In this document: positions 11,946 through 24,300 of the stretch, in pieces
How positions within the stretch are numbered: position 1 is the stretch's first letter
How the letters are laid out: each line of letters begins with the position of its first letter
Position numbers and translations under genes: made by a program
Notes under the pieces: model-generated
Told to the model about the DNA's origin: nothing
The model's database searches: none
What the model saw: only the letters and a program-made list of their open reading frames with translations
Source of the DNA: Absidia repens
Lineage: Eukaryota > Mucoromycota > Mucoromycetes > Mucorales > Cunninghamellaceae
Direction: 5' to 3'
NCBI GenBank assembly: GCA_002105175.1
Contig: MCGE01000003.1
Coordinates: 744,001 to 808,000, forward strand
Length of the DNA: 64,000 nt

Positions 11946-12918
11946 TTTCTCATAATAGACAATGTCATTGGACGATAAATGAGTATTTACAGGTCTATGA
12001 TGATCACTTATTGGACAATACAAGGGTATAAACGGGTTTATGGTGGTCACTTATTGGACGATACAAGGGTATATACGGACTGATACGATGACTCATTTGA
12101 AATACACATTTCTTGACATCAATACTATAGCTTCTATACATTCATATAATTGGGTCAACAAAAAGAGCTTTTTTTATTCAAACGTAATAATAATGATACT
12201 ATCAATACTACATACAAATAATAATAATAATAATAAAATACAACGAATACCAACTATACTACAAAGTAAAGAAGAGATACTACGTTCTACATACTTAACA
12301 AAAAAAAAAAAAAAAGAAAAAAAAAAAAACTACTACTAAATAGCTTCTGAGGGAGCTTCCTCCAACAGAAGCAAAGATATGCCATTATCACCTCAGACGC
12401 AGCAACATTTCAGTATGAAGCAGGGGAAGTTGTGCTATAAGAGAATAGTATGAGTGTACTGTTTTGTTGAAGGCAATGTTTTGTTTGTGCAATTACCTTA
12501 CCTCTTGGGAAATATTTGTAATGTTATACAAGGGAACCGAGTCATATCTACTGTAGAAAAAAAAAAAAAAAAAAAAAAACTTGGTCTACTAGAAAAAAGG
12601 AATGAAAAACTTAGTATGTGTGAAAAAGCGACACGTAATGATGTTTCACCACCCAGTTTTCTTACCTTCTAGTTATCCTTCACAAAAGATGACAAAAGTA
12701 ATGTGCAGCTCTAAAGGATAAAAAGGCAGAAGTGATAAGTGAGAATGCCTTTTTTTTTGGGGGGGGACTCTACTTTCAGATGCTTACCGGGCTGTCAACA
12801 GAGATGAAGAAAAGAGACAAACAAACATCACCAGTTGCCGGTTGGAATGGTTCATAGCAGTTACCTATTCAAAAAACAAAAACACCTTACACGAAATCCA
12901 TGATGGCTAGGGTGATGA

Positions 12919-12949
<31 letters not shown>

Positions 12950-14279
12950 AAGAAGAAGCAACATAAAAAATAAGAACAAAATAAATAAATAAAAAATAAT
13001 GGCGGGGATTGAATCATCGGGCTACTGTGAGGTATATGATAAGAGTGTTATAAAATTCCTCTCTTTCCTTCTCTTTCGTCTTTTTTTTTTTTTTTTTTTT
13101 TTTTTACTTTAGTGCTCATCTCCATCAACCCCTCTCCACACTAGTGAACTTAATTCCCATTATTTAGTGTGCACATCATTCCTATCATCTGCCCCTTCAT
13201 CTTAGTATCCTCTTCATCTCTTATATGTTACTATAAATTGTCTTTTATTTTACTATTACTGTCTATTTTATCATGTTATAACTGCAATAAAGAAAATCAC
13301 ATTTGAAAAAAATATTTGTGTACGTTGTTTTTGTGGAATACGTGTGTTGTTTTCGTGTTAAATATACTATTCTTTGAGGGATATGTGTTGTTTATCTATT
13401 GTAGGATATGTGTTGTGTTGTTTTTGTAGGGTATGTATTATATTGCTTTTTGTAGGATATAGTAGTGTTGTGTTGTGGAAGAGAAATACTCACAGTAGAC
13501 ATGTTGTATTTGTGAATACTTGTATGAAGGGGGGAAGAGGGGAGGGGGGTGTTTGTAAAAAGATGACTCATACAATATCTTCACCTATTGCCTGATTGGA
13601 GTATATTTGGGGTATATTTGTAAAAATATACATCAACTGAATCTTCCGTTGACATAGGCGACATGTTCAATCAATATTCCATCAATTTTAATCAGTTCAA
13701 TCAATTTTAATCAAAAAATATGGCCTTTTATTGATTAAAATTGATTGACCGTTTTTTTTTTCCACTGTGACTTCCAAAATAGGCAATGGTTTGTATCCTT
13801 TACTTTAGTTGGCCTAGCAATAGATAGTGATAGTCTTAGAAGTAGTTTTGAGATAGAATCTACGATATGTGTTTTATATAAAAGATATACATATATTTAT
13901 ACTATTTCTACTTTATCGTTATTGTTGTATTCGTGATACGATGTGGTGTTTATTAGTGGTTGCAAGTAGAAAGTAAAAAAAAAAAAAAGTAGATGCGAGC
14001 GTTCCTACATTTGACATAAAATCTATTTTTTTTTTGTACCTGAACGAATTACAATTTCACAACACTGACTGCTAGTATTTATATTTTTTTTCTTTATTGG
14101 GACCGGAATTAGATTTCGTAGAATCCTAATTCAGGTTTACTTTTTTTTTTTTAAGAGCAAGGTTTTTCTACCCACTGGGGGTTTCCGGCTTCTTCCTTAT
14201 TATTATTTTTATATAATCGCTCTGGCGCTCCGCTGGAGCTTTTGGAAATCTTTCGATTTATTGGGTGTCATAGTTTTTT
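11946..14279. other. Gene-free, low-complexity stretch
   Basis: Holds long A/T runs (about 12558-12579, 12920-12947, 13080-13105), a G-run near 12759, a minisatellite-like stretch at about 13330-13475 and the right ATTGA cluster at about 13665-13752. None of the open frames has a recognisable protein composition. I can support no gene here. Confidence 0.55.
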
Positions 14280-14714
14280 ATTAATGTGGGTTTTGATGGA
14301 GTAGGATTAAAGCCTCCGCCATTTCGCACTTTGGTGGGCAGCCCCGTGGGGCCCGACCGTCGTGTTCAGTGCGTCGTTAATGGGGGTTTTTATGTGCTGA
14401 AATAATAGTTTACTTGAAAGGAGTCGAGAGATTGGAGTTTGATTATGTAGGGGTTGTAACTGCCTTTCCACTGTAAGATAAAACGAATTATGCGAATTAT
14501 GTTGGGCTACGGAGCATTATGGTAATTATGGCGATTGCCCCATCAGTTAATTTTTATTTGCATTTCCCTGATTTTTTGACATAAAAAAAAAAAAAAGACT
14601 GGATGATTCAGGCTCCGCATTTTGCTTTCTATTTTTTTTGGCCCTTTTTTTTTTTTTTTTTTTTTTCCTCTCTTTTTCTTTCTTTTTTATTTTTTCCTTC
14701 ATGATAGTCTGAAT

Positions 14715-14915
14715 GATATAATGGCAAGGCTCATTGGGGTACTGGTGATCTAGGATTAGTGTTAGAACTTGGATTAGGGGCGTTTTCAAAAACGCAAAAC
14801 AAACATCATGGGTAACCCCTTTTATTTTGGATGTAGGATTTGGGAACGTCAGTAGATTAGCACTCATTAGTTTAGTAATAGTTTGTCATCGTTTGTATCT
14901 GCGTCTGAATAAATA
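14715..14915 (+). repeat. Dispersed hairpin/poly(A)-signal repeat, copy 2
   Basis: Variant in which the core hairpin reads GGG-TAA-CCC at about 14810-14818, so pairing is kept although the loop differs. Upstream is the pyrimidine tract and the shared GGCAAGGCTCATTGGGGTAC; downstream TTTAGTAATAGTTTGTCA and GAATAAATATG. Belongs to the subtype with the CAAAACAAACAT box. Confidence 0.8.
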
Positions 14916-15736
14916 TGTTTTTTTCTTATATTTAGTTTCTCTGTTGTACGTTTACATTATGAGCTTTATCGAATGTGTATTATATATGCATAGAAAAAAA
15001 AAGTGTGTGTATACGAGAAAAAGGAACGGATTGGATATTATAGACTTCTTCCACCAAGTCTATTAGTTGTGCGTAGAAAAGAGAACAGGGATGTGTTTGT
15101 GTGAAAAAAAAGCTTTTACAGTGTATTTTGTTGTGGTGGGGTATATTGAAGAGCAAAGTTGAGAATAGTATTAATTGTGTAGCTACTCGGTGGCAGGGGT
15201 TTCTGAGGTGTGGGTTTTGATGGGATGGGATGGAAGTCTCTGTGATTTGGCGCTATGAGTGGACAGCGATAGAGAAAAAAAAGGATAGTCGGCTCCTATG
15301 GTGGGCAGGGCGTCAGCGGTGGGTCAGAAAAAAAAAGTCAGAGGACCAAAAGAGCGAAATTATCGGTCAGAGAAGTGGTAGCTTTCAAAAAACGGGCTGT
15401 AAAAAATAAATGACTAGATAACTAACTAATGGGATAATAAGAATTATAAGATACTATAGCTGAGTTTTCTTACGAACCATTTTCTTTTTAATATATAACC
15501 AGCCCCCCTTCCCAGCCTTGCCCCTGCCCTTGGGGCCCATCCGTCGTTGCTCAGCGCTCAGTCAGGACTTGGTTTTTTTCTTTTTGGCTTTTGAATGGTG
15601 AAAAAAAAAGAGGCAGTCGGACGACTATATGCAAGAAAGAAAAAAGGTGGACGATGGCATCATTTACACTCCGCTTACGCTTTATATATATATGTATTTT
15701 TTTATTTCCTTTCTCCATTAAAGCTCCAATGTGCTG

Positions 15737-15935
15737 TGATCTTGGATTAGAATTAGAACTTGAATTAGGGGCGATTTAAAAAACGCAAAACAAACATGCA
15801 TGGGAAAACCCTTTCATTTTGGATTCAAGATTTGGATCCACTCATTAGATTGGCTTCGCCATAGTTATCACTGAACCACCAATAATTTAGTTTAGTGTTA
15901 GTTTGTCATAGTTTGTAACTTCATCCAAATAAAAT
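15737..15935 (+). repeat. Dispersed hairpin/poly(A)-signal repeat, copy 3
   Basis: Core hairpin GGG-AAAA-CCC at 15802-15811, followed by the shared GATTTGGATCCACTCATTAG segment, TTTAGTGTTAGTTTGTCATA and an AATAAAATACG signal near 15929. Nearly identical to copy 7 at about 30545, because both lie in the segmental duplication. Confidence 0.85.
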
Positions 15936-16924
15936 ACGCTTGTCTCTTTTTTATGGTTAGTTTCTTTGTTATAAGTTTAAATTGTTTGTTTTGACAAATG
16001 GGGTACACATGGACATAGAAATAAATTGGTGTGTTTGAGTGCTCGGAAAGGAAGTGTGCGGGATATTAAGATGACTTTGTCCACCACCTCATATATATAT
16101 TTGAACGTAGAAAAAAAGAATAGCCATTTGTTTGTGTAAGAAAAAATGCACTACAGAGTATTTAGTTTGTTAGCCCCTCTGTATTTCATATCTAGATGGG
16201 TTATGTAGAGAAGCAATGGTGGGGAAAGTAATATCTGTGTAGCTACAATTCATCTTCAGCGAAAAATGACGCCCATTTAAAATTTTTACTCAAATCGACC
16301 TGGAACCAATATAGAAGCGTTGAAGATACGTTGTGAACCATCTTTTGTTGATCAGTAATGTATACTGTATATATTCTGGAGTAGAATAAGAACGGAAAAG
16401 TGCCTGTGTGAAAAAAAGTATAGAGTATTTAGTTTATTGGATTCTCTGCATTTCATATCGAAGTGGGTTATATGGGGTCTCCGCTCGTTTTCAGCGAAAA
16501 ATGATATTTTCCATGACCCACAAATAAATCGTTCTCAGTGAATGGGCCTCAGTAGGGTGCAAGAGTAATAATCTCTAATTTATCAACTTGGAAAAAGGAG
16601 AAGATAGGATGAATTGATTGGTGGAAAAGAAAAATAGAGGCGTGGGTTGGGTAGAAAGCCTATCTCCACCATAGTATAGATGCTATTGTCTAATCCAAAA
16701 ATGGATCATCCCGTATTTTATTCTCACAAACTAATAGAAAACATATACATATCAACTACTCTTATATCAAATAAAACACTATCGAAAAATTTCACTGTAC
16801 TCCGTACTGTCTTTTTTTTTACACACGTATTCTCCAGTTATGTTCAGACTCCGATATTCATTTTTATTCCATCTTTTTCTTTTTTCTTTTCCCTTTTCCC
16901 TTTTTTTCCCAAAAAGCTTTCATG

Positions 16925-17175
16925 TGATGATGGTGATCTTGGATTAGTGGTTAGAATGTGAATCAGGGGCATTTTGAAAAATGCATTACAAACATGCATG
17001 GAGAAACCCTTCCATTTTGGATTCGTGATTTGGAACCACCTATCGATTAGTTACGAATGGTGTAATAGAAGTCCCCATTGGAATAGACTCACTTTGGATT
17101 AGTGCTATGGAACTGCCTTTTATTGGCATAGTGTTAGTTGCCACAGTATAGATATATATACATCTGAATAAAATA
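16925..17175 (+). repeat. Dispersed hairpin/poly(A)-signal repeat, copy 4
   Basis: GTGATCTTGGATTAGTGGTT start, core GCATGGAGAAACCCTTCC at about 16996-17013, a longer middle than other copies, then AATAAAATATGC near 17166. The hairpin is weakened (GGAGAAACCC). Confidence 0.75.
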
Positions 17176-18212
17176 TGCTATATTCCAATATATTGTAATT
17201 ACAACTTTGTTTACCATGTCTTTTTTTTTTTTTTTTTTTTTTTTTACAACTGTGCGTGTTGGGGTATGAAGGTGTGTGGGTTTTTATAGCCTATGTAAAT
17301 TAACCGCATAAGGCTATAGAACCAAAAAAAAAAGAAAAAAAAACACCTCCCTGTACAATATATTAGTCATTACTGTTTTATACTAAAACATACATACACC
17401 TGTCGTCAATCTATTCACCCATCTTTTCATATATATATATTTATCTATACACTTATTCCTCTATCCTAGTTTATGCACATGCGATCATTCCACAATACGT
17501 AAATCAGACCCTGAATCACCCTCTACACAAATTTTTACCATATTCATCATCACCTATTTTGACATACACTCATATCAACATTTTAGTATAAATAAGACAA
17601 TATCATTAAATGAAAATAAAGAACCAACCAAAAGTTCCACAATACTTGATATGATACTAAGACTTGATTTACTATAAAAAATACAACAATTATCATATTT
17701 AGTATATGAAGATATAAACAAATGATATCACCCCTTTTCTTTATAATGCATCGTCAATATATCTCATGAGCATATTCGTTACTTCAAAATATGCCTATGA
17801 GATATTTAATCAATCAATCGTAAAATCAACATTTAAAATCACATTATTATCAGTACCCGATAATCCCCTGTAAAATATGCAACATTGACTGTACGCAATT
17901 GAAATGTGTACACTAAACCGATTTTCGCACCCCAATAATCAATACCTATATCAGACCCTCGCCAAATATCAAGTCATCAGCCAAACCATCCCCGCATCCA
18001 TTTCACCTCACATTCTTTTAAACAACATTTCAGAAGGGACTAATACGTTGCGTAACGACACTGATTTAGCACAAAAGAATTGAAAATGAGCTACATTTTG
18101 AAGGATCAGAGTGTTTTATTACAATGATAAGAAGCTAAACTAATAAAAAGTCATAAAAATGACAATGCAAAAATTAACCTGGTAAAAAAAATAAATAAAA
18201 AAAAATGCTATA
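17176..18212. other. Gene-free AT-rich stretch
   Basis: T-run at about 17221-17245 and generally AT-rich DNA up to the 3' end of the reticulon gene. No repeat copy, RNA gene or coding region that I can support. Confidence 0.55.
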
Positions 18213-19414
18213 CTAATTTTCCTTTCTTGATTTTTGAGTTCCTGATAAAGAAGCTGATCCAGTATCTTGCAAGTCAAATCGAGTGCACAGTTGATTCCAG
18301 CCATGCTGCAGTTTATCTCGACCGTGTTCCAATTGCGCTTGACACATTGATTGTGCGTGATGAATCCGAGCGTCCACAAAGCTTTTGTTGTATCTATAGA
18401 GTAATGGAACACTAAACAGCACAAAAGTAAGCAAGATCACAAGCGTCCGGACGGAGATGATTGCCGATAGTTTCCATACAATGTAAAAAATTGCGAGCCA
18501 CTATGAACACCAAAAATAAAATAAAATGAATTACAATGTATTTTTTTTTTTTTTTTGGCTCTTCGATTGTTAACATAAAATATTACCTTTGCACTGGTTG
18601 CTGTGTCCTCAATTAGCACAATACGTAATGTCTTTTGGAGGAGAGCTTCAACCACATCTGCAACTAATTCCGTATTTCGTTGAAGGAAGTTCCTATCCAT
18701 GGTGGTTATTTCATCGTCGCCCAGAAGATCCCTAAATGCCCATAACAAAAATAATCATTAGCACAACCACATAGTAATATATATATATATATATGTATAT
18801 AATATACCATTATCATGTAGTCCCAACCCCCCCTTTTAATGTTATTATACTTTTACCTATAAGGGTTTACACCTGGACGATCAGCAAGGATGCGCTGGGT
18901 TTGAATAGAAAAAGTGACATAGAGCAAGTCAACACCAGTGACGATCGTGAGAAGAGCAGAGACAATTTGAACGAGAGAATGCGATTTCGAGAGGATCAAA
19001 CCAGATACAATGAGGATAAAATAAGCACCAGAACGAGAAGGATTTTGCCATAATAGCAGTCTTTGCACATCTTGTTCAAGCCGCTTTACTTGTTCCTTTT
19101 TGTCAAGGGTTTCTATCAAGAAAAAAATGAAGTATACAATGATTGGTGAGATAGTTATATTTGAAACTATGACAGTATCAATTACCTTTGAGAGAGAGAT
19201 TTCTTGTAGACTTGCTGGAGTTGGTTAAATCAGTTGATTTTGCTAAGGGGGCCGGGGGACATTCTTGGGCTGTTAAGGTTGTTTTCGCTGTTGGTGTTTT
19301 CTCTTTGGTGGAGGAAGGCAAACGATCGTCGGATGCTTTGCTTTGATAAGAGGCAGTAGTATCACCGTTTTTCAACGCAGTATCTAGGGTTCCAGACTTT
19401 GTTTCGTCAGCCAT
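18213..19414 (-). CDS. Reticulon-like ER membrane-shaping protein
   Basis: Four minus-strand exons, 19186-19414, 18857-19112, 18587-18731 and 18213-18500, coding 305 residues. The first 76 residues are polar, Ser/Thr/Lys-rich and low complexity. The reticulon domain follows: LLLWQNPSRSGAYF then a long hydrophobic hairpin (about residues 105-150), a hydrophilic loop of about 65 residues, a second hydrophobic hairpin (WLAIFYIVWKLSAIISV on, about 211-245) and a short polar tail. The family shapes ER tubules by wedging two membrane hairpins into the outer leaflet. The WxNPxRSG motif before the first hairpin is typical. Length fits fungal Rtn1-type proteins. Phases agree at every junction. Confidence 0.88.
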
Positions 19415-19874
19415 GTTTACAATTGAAGAAAAGAAAATAATAAATGAAATGCTAAAAAAAATAATGATTTATGAATGAAAAATATTCAAACACAGCTCAT
19501 GCAAGACTCTTTTGTGTTTCACTAAAAGCGCCCTAGCTTTACGACAGACGATCTAGATGTGTGATCGCATGTCATCAAATACCCATGATATACAAGTTAC
19601 GGCAAAAAAGATATTGTATCTCTATGATATGCTTCAGGTGCGTCAGAGTCCCCATGTCACTACGGGTAACACTTTACATAATGATAGTCAAAGAATACAA
19701 ATATTCTAAAATTATTTCCATATAAACCGTGTCGCATGTATAAACTACTGAGTTTCAGAGCAAACAATATCTAAAACATAAACAATAATAACTGCAATAA
19801 TAAAAAAGATAATGGGTTTTATTTTGGGTAAAATAAAAATAAAAAATATACAAAGGACTAACCAGACGCTATAG
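19415..19874. other. Intergenic between reticulon-like gene and kinase remnant
   Basis: AT-rich, 460 bp. It must contain the reticulon promoter just above 19414. No other feature is seen. Confidence 0.5.
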
Positions 19875-20820
19875 CTATTCAATTGAGGGGCTGGGGGCTG
19901 GGGCAGGAATGCGTGGATAATATCATTTTTTCCAGTAACAACATACTATGTATTTCATCAAATAGTAGCTGCGTAGTGCCCAGACATTCGCGTTTTGAAA
20001 TGTTCGTTCGTAAGGATTCCAATGCGGCTTGACTTTTATGATTGCGGCATCCAGCTTGTAACTACATTAGAAAAAAAAATGGTGTACCTTTCATATCATA
20101 CTTCGGTTTTTGTCATCCCTCCGTTTCGTCTTTTCCTATTACCTTGATTAGCAATGGTGCGACAGTATCACGTAAGATAGTTTCACTTTCAGTAGTGCTA
20201 ATACTTCGAGAAGATATTGATTTTGATCTTCCAGAAGGCAAAGGTTCATTGTTGTTGTTGCAGCCATTAATATGACCAGTTGCAAGAGCAAATGCTTTTG
20301 TTTTTTGTTGAGCCTGTTGGGTATATTTTTCAGCGGCCACATGCCCAGTGTTTTGGTTGGATATCGTGGAATCGTCAATTTGTGGGAGGTTCACCCATAA
20401 CCAATTCAATAGCAGTAATACCAAGAGACAAGATATCCGCCTACTTTTATAATCCCATCGCCCAGTAAAAGTAGGTGAGTACGCCAAATCTATGGTTTCC
20501 TTTTCTTCTATCTGTCTGGCCTTAAAATCATAAACCGACTGCTTGATGACTTCAGGTGCCATCCAAAACTACATTTAAATGGTCAAGTAGTGAACAATAT
20601 ACCAACCCTTTAATTTCTTCAATAGTAGCTTACCGGTGTACCGACAAAAATATTCTTTTTTGTAAAATTAGCAGTAATCTATAGAATTAAAAAATAAATG
20701 ATGTCAAATGTTTTTTTTTTTTTTTACCTACCCTATTTTTTTTTTTTTTTTTTTTTTCCTACCTGACTGGAGAGCGCAAAATCCACTAGTTTTACTATTA
20801 AACTGGACGTGTAAAAAATA
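19875..20820 (-). pseudogene. Decayed C-terminal two-thirds of a Ste20/GCK-type protein kinase
   Basis: Read on the minus strand the order is: VKLVDFALSSQ (about 20765-20810), an intron-like gap, ITANFTKKNIFVGTP (about 20645-20685), a gap, FWMAPEVIKQSVYDFKA (about 20520-20572), a disrupted stretch, DILSLGITAIELVMGEPP in another frame ending in a stop (about 20395-20450), a Ser-rich linker, and a C-terminal segment with a good GTAATA donor at 20142, then LQAGCRNHKSQAALESLRT to a stop at 19875. This matches kinase subdomains VII-IX of the Mst3/Kic1-like group. The DFG aspartate-glycine is DFA, the whole N-lobe is missing, and frames are broken. A hairpin-repeat copy lies just upstream, where the missing 5' half should be. 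Confidence 0.8.
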
Positions 20821-20889
20821 TCCATAAACAGACTCTCTCATAGTAAATGTGAGATAGACTAACGGAGCATTTTTAATTCAAGAATGTAA

Positions 20890-21085
20890 AAAGGGACATA
20901 TTTATACTGATGTAGATACAAACTGTGGACAAACTAAGCTAATGAAAGACTTCTCAAAAAGCCAAAGTATTGGTGATCCTAAATCCCGAATCCAAAATGA
21001 AAGAGCTTCCAGATACATGTCGTTACCCCTGAGCTGAAAACCTTTCTAAACTAGACCTAACACTAATCTAAGATCGTCATAATTT
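20890..21085 (-). repeat. Dispersed hairpin/poly(A)-signal repeat, copy 5
   Basis: Reverse copy: on the minus strand ATCTTAGATTAGTGTTAGG, GGTTTTCAGCTCAGGGGTAA, a weakened hairpin core near 21010, the GGATTCGGGATTTAGGATCACC segment and a degenerate AGTATAAATATG signal. It abuts the truncated kinase. Confidence 0.75.
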
Positions 21086-21394
21086 ATGAAGTTGTATGGC
21101 AAATGAAAAAAAAAAAAAGGCCGGGGGTTAAAATAAAAATACACGTGGGCGGAATGTGAAATATCTTGCATGCAAACAGTGATGGAAGTCAATGACAAGT
21201 CGACGATTGGGACACAAAGTTTTTAATAGTAGATTCGCGAATAATTGTGTAATTGTATTATTTATTGATTTGTATAAAATAATGAGTGGAATATAAATGA
21301 TGTAAAAAGTAATAGCTGAAGAACAAAAACCAAAATAAAAAAAGTAAACGATAAAAAAAAAAAAAGGGAAGGTGTCTATACTAGTATAACAAAA

Positions 21395-24300
21395 CTAAAA
21401 GGGATCCAGCATGGAGGTATAAACAGTGCTGACAGACTGACCAAATTGTTGAATGCATGGTGTGTTTGCTGACGTTACGTAGATGGATGATAGTATGTTG
21501 AAGAGTTTGTCAGGTAAGATTGATTTGGCAGAAGATACCGCCGCCGATGAGGGAAGGATGTCGATTAGAGGGACCCGGACCTTGGACGACGAAGTTGACG
21601 CCATGGACGCATCACTGATGGACCGTTTGTGACGAGGAGTTATTAAAGCGCTTGGTTTGTCCATGTGTTGCCCTTGGTCCCTTTCGTCAAATAATGCCAC
21701 CACCCCATGATGACCTGCATCGAGTGCCAATTGTAACGCTGTTTTCCCATTGACCGTTTCAATTTGCCAGTCCGTCTTATCCAAGAGCATCTTGACCATC
21801 GCAATTTTACCAGTCCAGCTAGCAAAATGGAGCGCCGTAAACCCATTTCTATCCACTTGATTGACATTGCACCTGAGATGCACCAGAATACGCACTAATC
21901 GAGTATATCCACGAATCACCGCCAAATGTAACAGTGTGTGTTTGCTTCGATTCGTCAATGAGATACAATTTCCAATCCAAATTCGTCGGGTCCCGCTGAC
22001 TGTGCTAGCAGCCATTAATGCTGCAATGATTTGTTCTTCGAGTTGGGAGTAGAAAAGCATCCGAGCATTGTCATACGTTGCTTGGGCCACTTTGGTTGTC
22101 AAAAATTGGCGGTAGGACAGTCGTTGGGTACCATTCGTCGCCGTCGTAGTTGTTGATGCTGTCGAGTCTGCGCCTCTATTGTCACTCTTCCGGCCCTGAT
22201 TGTTGCCATCTCCCTGTACTATCCGCATAGCAATCTGGCGCGCATCTTCCACTTTTCCCATCGTCTTCAGACCGACTACTTGCAAAGCCAATTCCATTAG
22301 AGCACGATCACTTTCATCAAAATAGGTAAATAAAACCACGTCTTGACCTTCCAACATGAGAGGATGTTCTTTGAAAGACACAACTACAGGACCAGCAGTA
22401 GTGGCAGGAGGGAGAATACAAAGAAGTGTGTTTGCACTCCAACAATGGGTAGGCACAGCAGGGTTTTCACCAAACAAACATGTCAGTCCTTCATAAAAAT
22501 TGGAGCCGAGCACGGTTACTTCTGAGCCACCATAAATTGGGCCTTCAGCAGGTATCAGTCGATGCAGTCGAGGTAAATTGCTTTTGTTGCTGTTTTCTGT
22601 TGTTTGACGTTGTTGAAACATTTTTGAATAAACACTTTGTGTATTGCCACTACTATCGTTGTTATTACTACTACTGCTACTGCTACTGCTGCCGTTGTTG
22701 CTATTGTCGTTGTTGTCAACATGTGTTGGCTGCCGCTGGTGAGAATGGAGTGTATTGGTCGATATTGCTGGATGGCGTCGATTTAACATGTTATGAATAG
22801 GACTTTGAGGCATATGCGAGAGTTGCTGCATCATCGACATCATTTGGTGCTGTGGCTGAGTTTGCGGGTAAGACAATTGTTGATGATGATGAGGTGGAAC
22901 GGGCTGTTGATGAGCACCTGTTGAGGACATTGGCATCAATTGGTCCATATTCATATTGTCAGAATTGAGGAATTCAAACAGATCGCCTTGCTGCAAATTA
23001 TCTACTAACGCCGAAGGTGAGTTTGAGTTCTGGGGAGTAGTCTGCAAATGGGTAATGTAATCATTGGATGGTTTTTCTTGACTAGTATCCTGCAGATTTT
23101 TGCGTTGGTCGCCAGCGTTTGTGTTCAAAGGTTGATTGTCGAATACGGAAGGGGACCTAGAGACAGAGTCACGTTGTCGTAATGGGGTCGACGGTGGTTC
23201 TTCAATATTCGATAGAGGAGTCGCTGGTGTTGATGTAACAGGGCTTGAGATCACCGAGTCAGTTTCCGCTTCAGTGTTTGTTGGCACCTTCCGTTTTTGC
23301 AGTGCAGGAGGCTTCATGTCGACCAAACCTTCTTCATTTCGAGACCGTTTTCTACTTGCTGCTGGTGCTGGCTGAGGAGCTGGTGTTGCAGACTGGGCTT
23401 TCGAGCTTTTGTGGTCATCGGTAATCATGATAGGTGGTGATCTTCCGGTACCGAGGACATGGTTGTGGCAATCCTTGACAGTGAAAACGATCCTGGATAC
23501 AAAAATGAACAAGGATGAAGTTAATATCAGCAAGATGGCTCGTTTATTTGTCATTAGGGTTAAATTTACCTGAACCCAACCTTTTCGCTATGATGACGGC
23601 AGTAGCATGTGACCCTTGTTGGCAGAGTGACTTCACCATTGCTGAATTCGACATATTCGCTGCAATTGAATAGCAAAATCTTCTTTCGCTCTTCGGCCAT
23701 CACGGTTTCGTTCGTTAAATCCGGTAGATCGTTGGCAAATAAAGCAGCAAGTTTGGCAGCACCCCCTTCCTTGTTAGCAGCACGAGCCACTTTGTTGTCC
23801 CGCTTTCTTTTCATTCGTTTTCGCTGTAAATATATTAAAAAAAAAAACGGTGAGCAAACGTGATAACCTGTAGATTGTGGATAAAAAAAGCTTTCCTTCC
23901 CCTCCTTACCTCACGATGGACACAACTTGAGCACATAATGATTTCATTGTCGGCATTGCCATCACACACAACGGCAGCTTCCAAGTTGAGGACTTGTGTT
24001 TCTGCTAAAGCTGGAGCAACATCATTTGCTTGAGTGTCACCACCACCTTCACCATTTTTGCTTTGATTTCTTCGCTTGAGCTTGTCCCTGGCCACCATGT
24101 GTTCCGGTAACTTTAGGTGAGACCAATTGGTTGCCAAATCACCAACAGAATTTGATAATTGTAAGACGACCTTAATTTGAGTTTCAACACGAGATTTTGC
24201 ACCAGAAGACGGTAGGCCCAACACCTTAACATGCCATGGGCATTCAAGTTTTGTCCTGAATGATAGCAATGCATTAGGTAAAAAAAAAAACATATGGAAT

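Larger units (their letters stand above)
14280..16660 (+). repeat. Segmental duplication, copy A
   Basis: Large parts recur at about 29390-31460. The closest match is 15735-16650 against about 30540-31460, which by eye differs at only a small percentage of positions and runs colinear for some 900 bp. 14395-14580 matches about 30225-30390, and 14640-15185 matches 29390-29945. The block includes two copies of the hairpin repeat (about 14715 and 15737) and GC-rich hairpins GTGGGCAGCCCC...GGGGC near 14335 and 15520. No intact gene is seen; an unidentified mobile element is a possible source. Confidence 0.75.

Noticed and set aside
13000..13045. tRNA-like TTCAATCCCCGCC on the minus strand
   Set aside because: The stems of the T-arm do not pair and no anticodon or acceptor arm is present.
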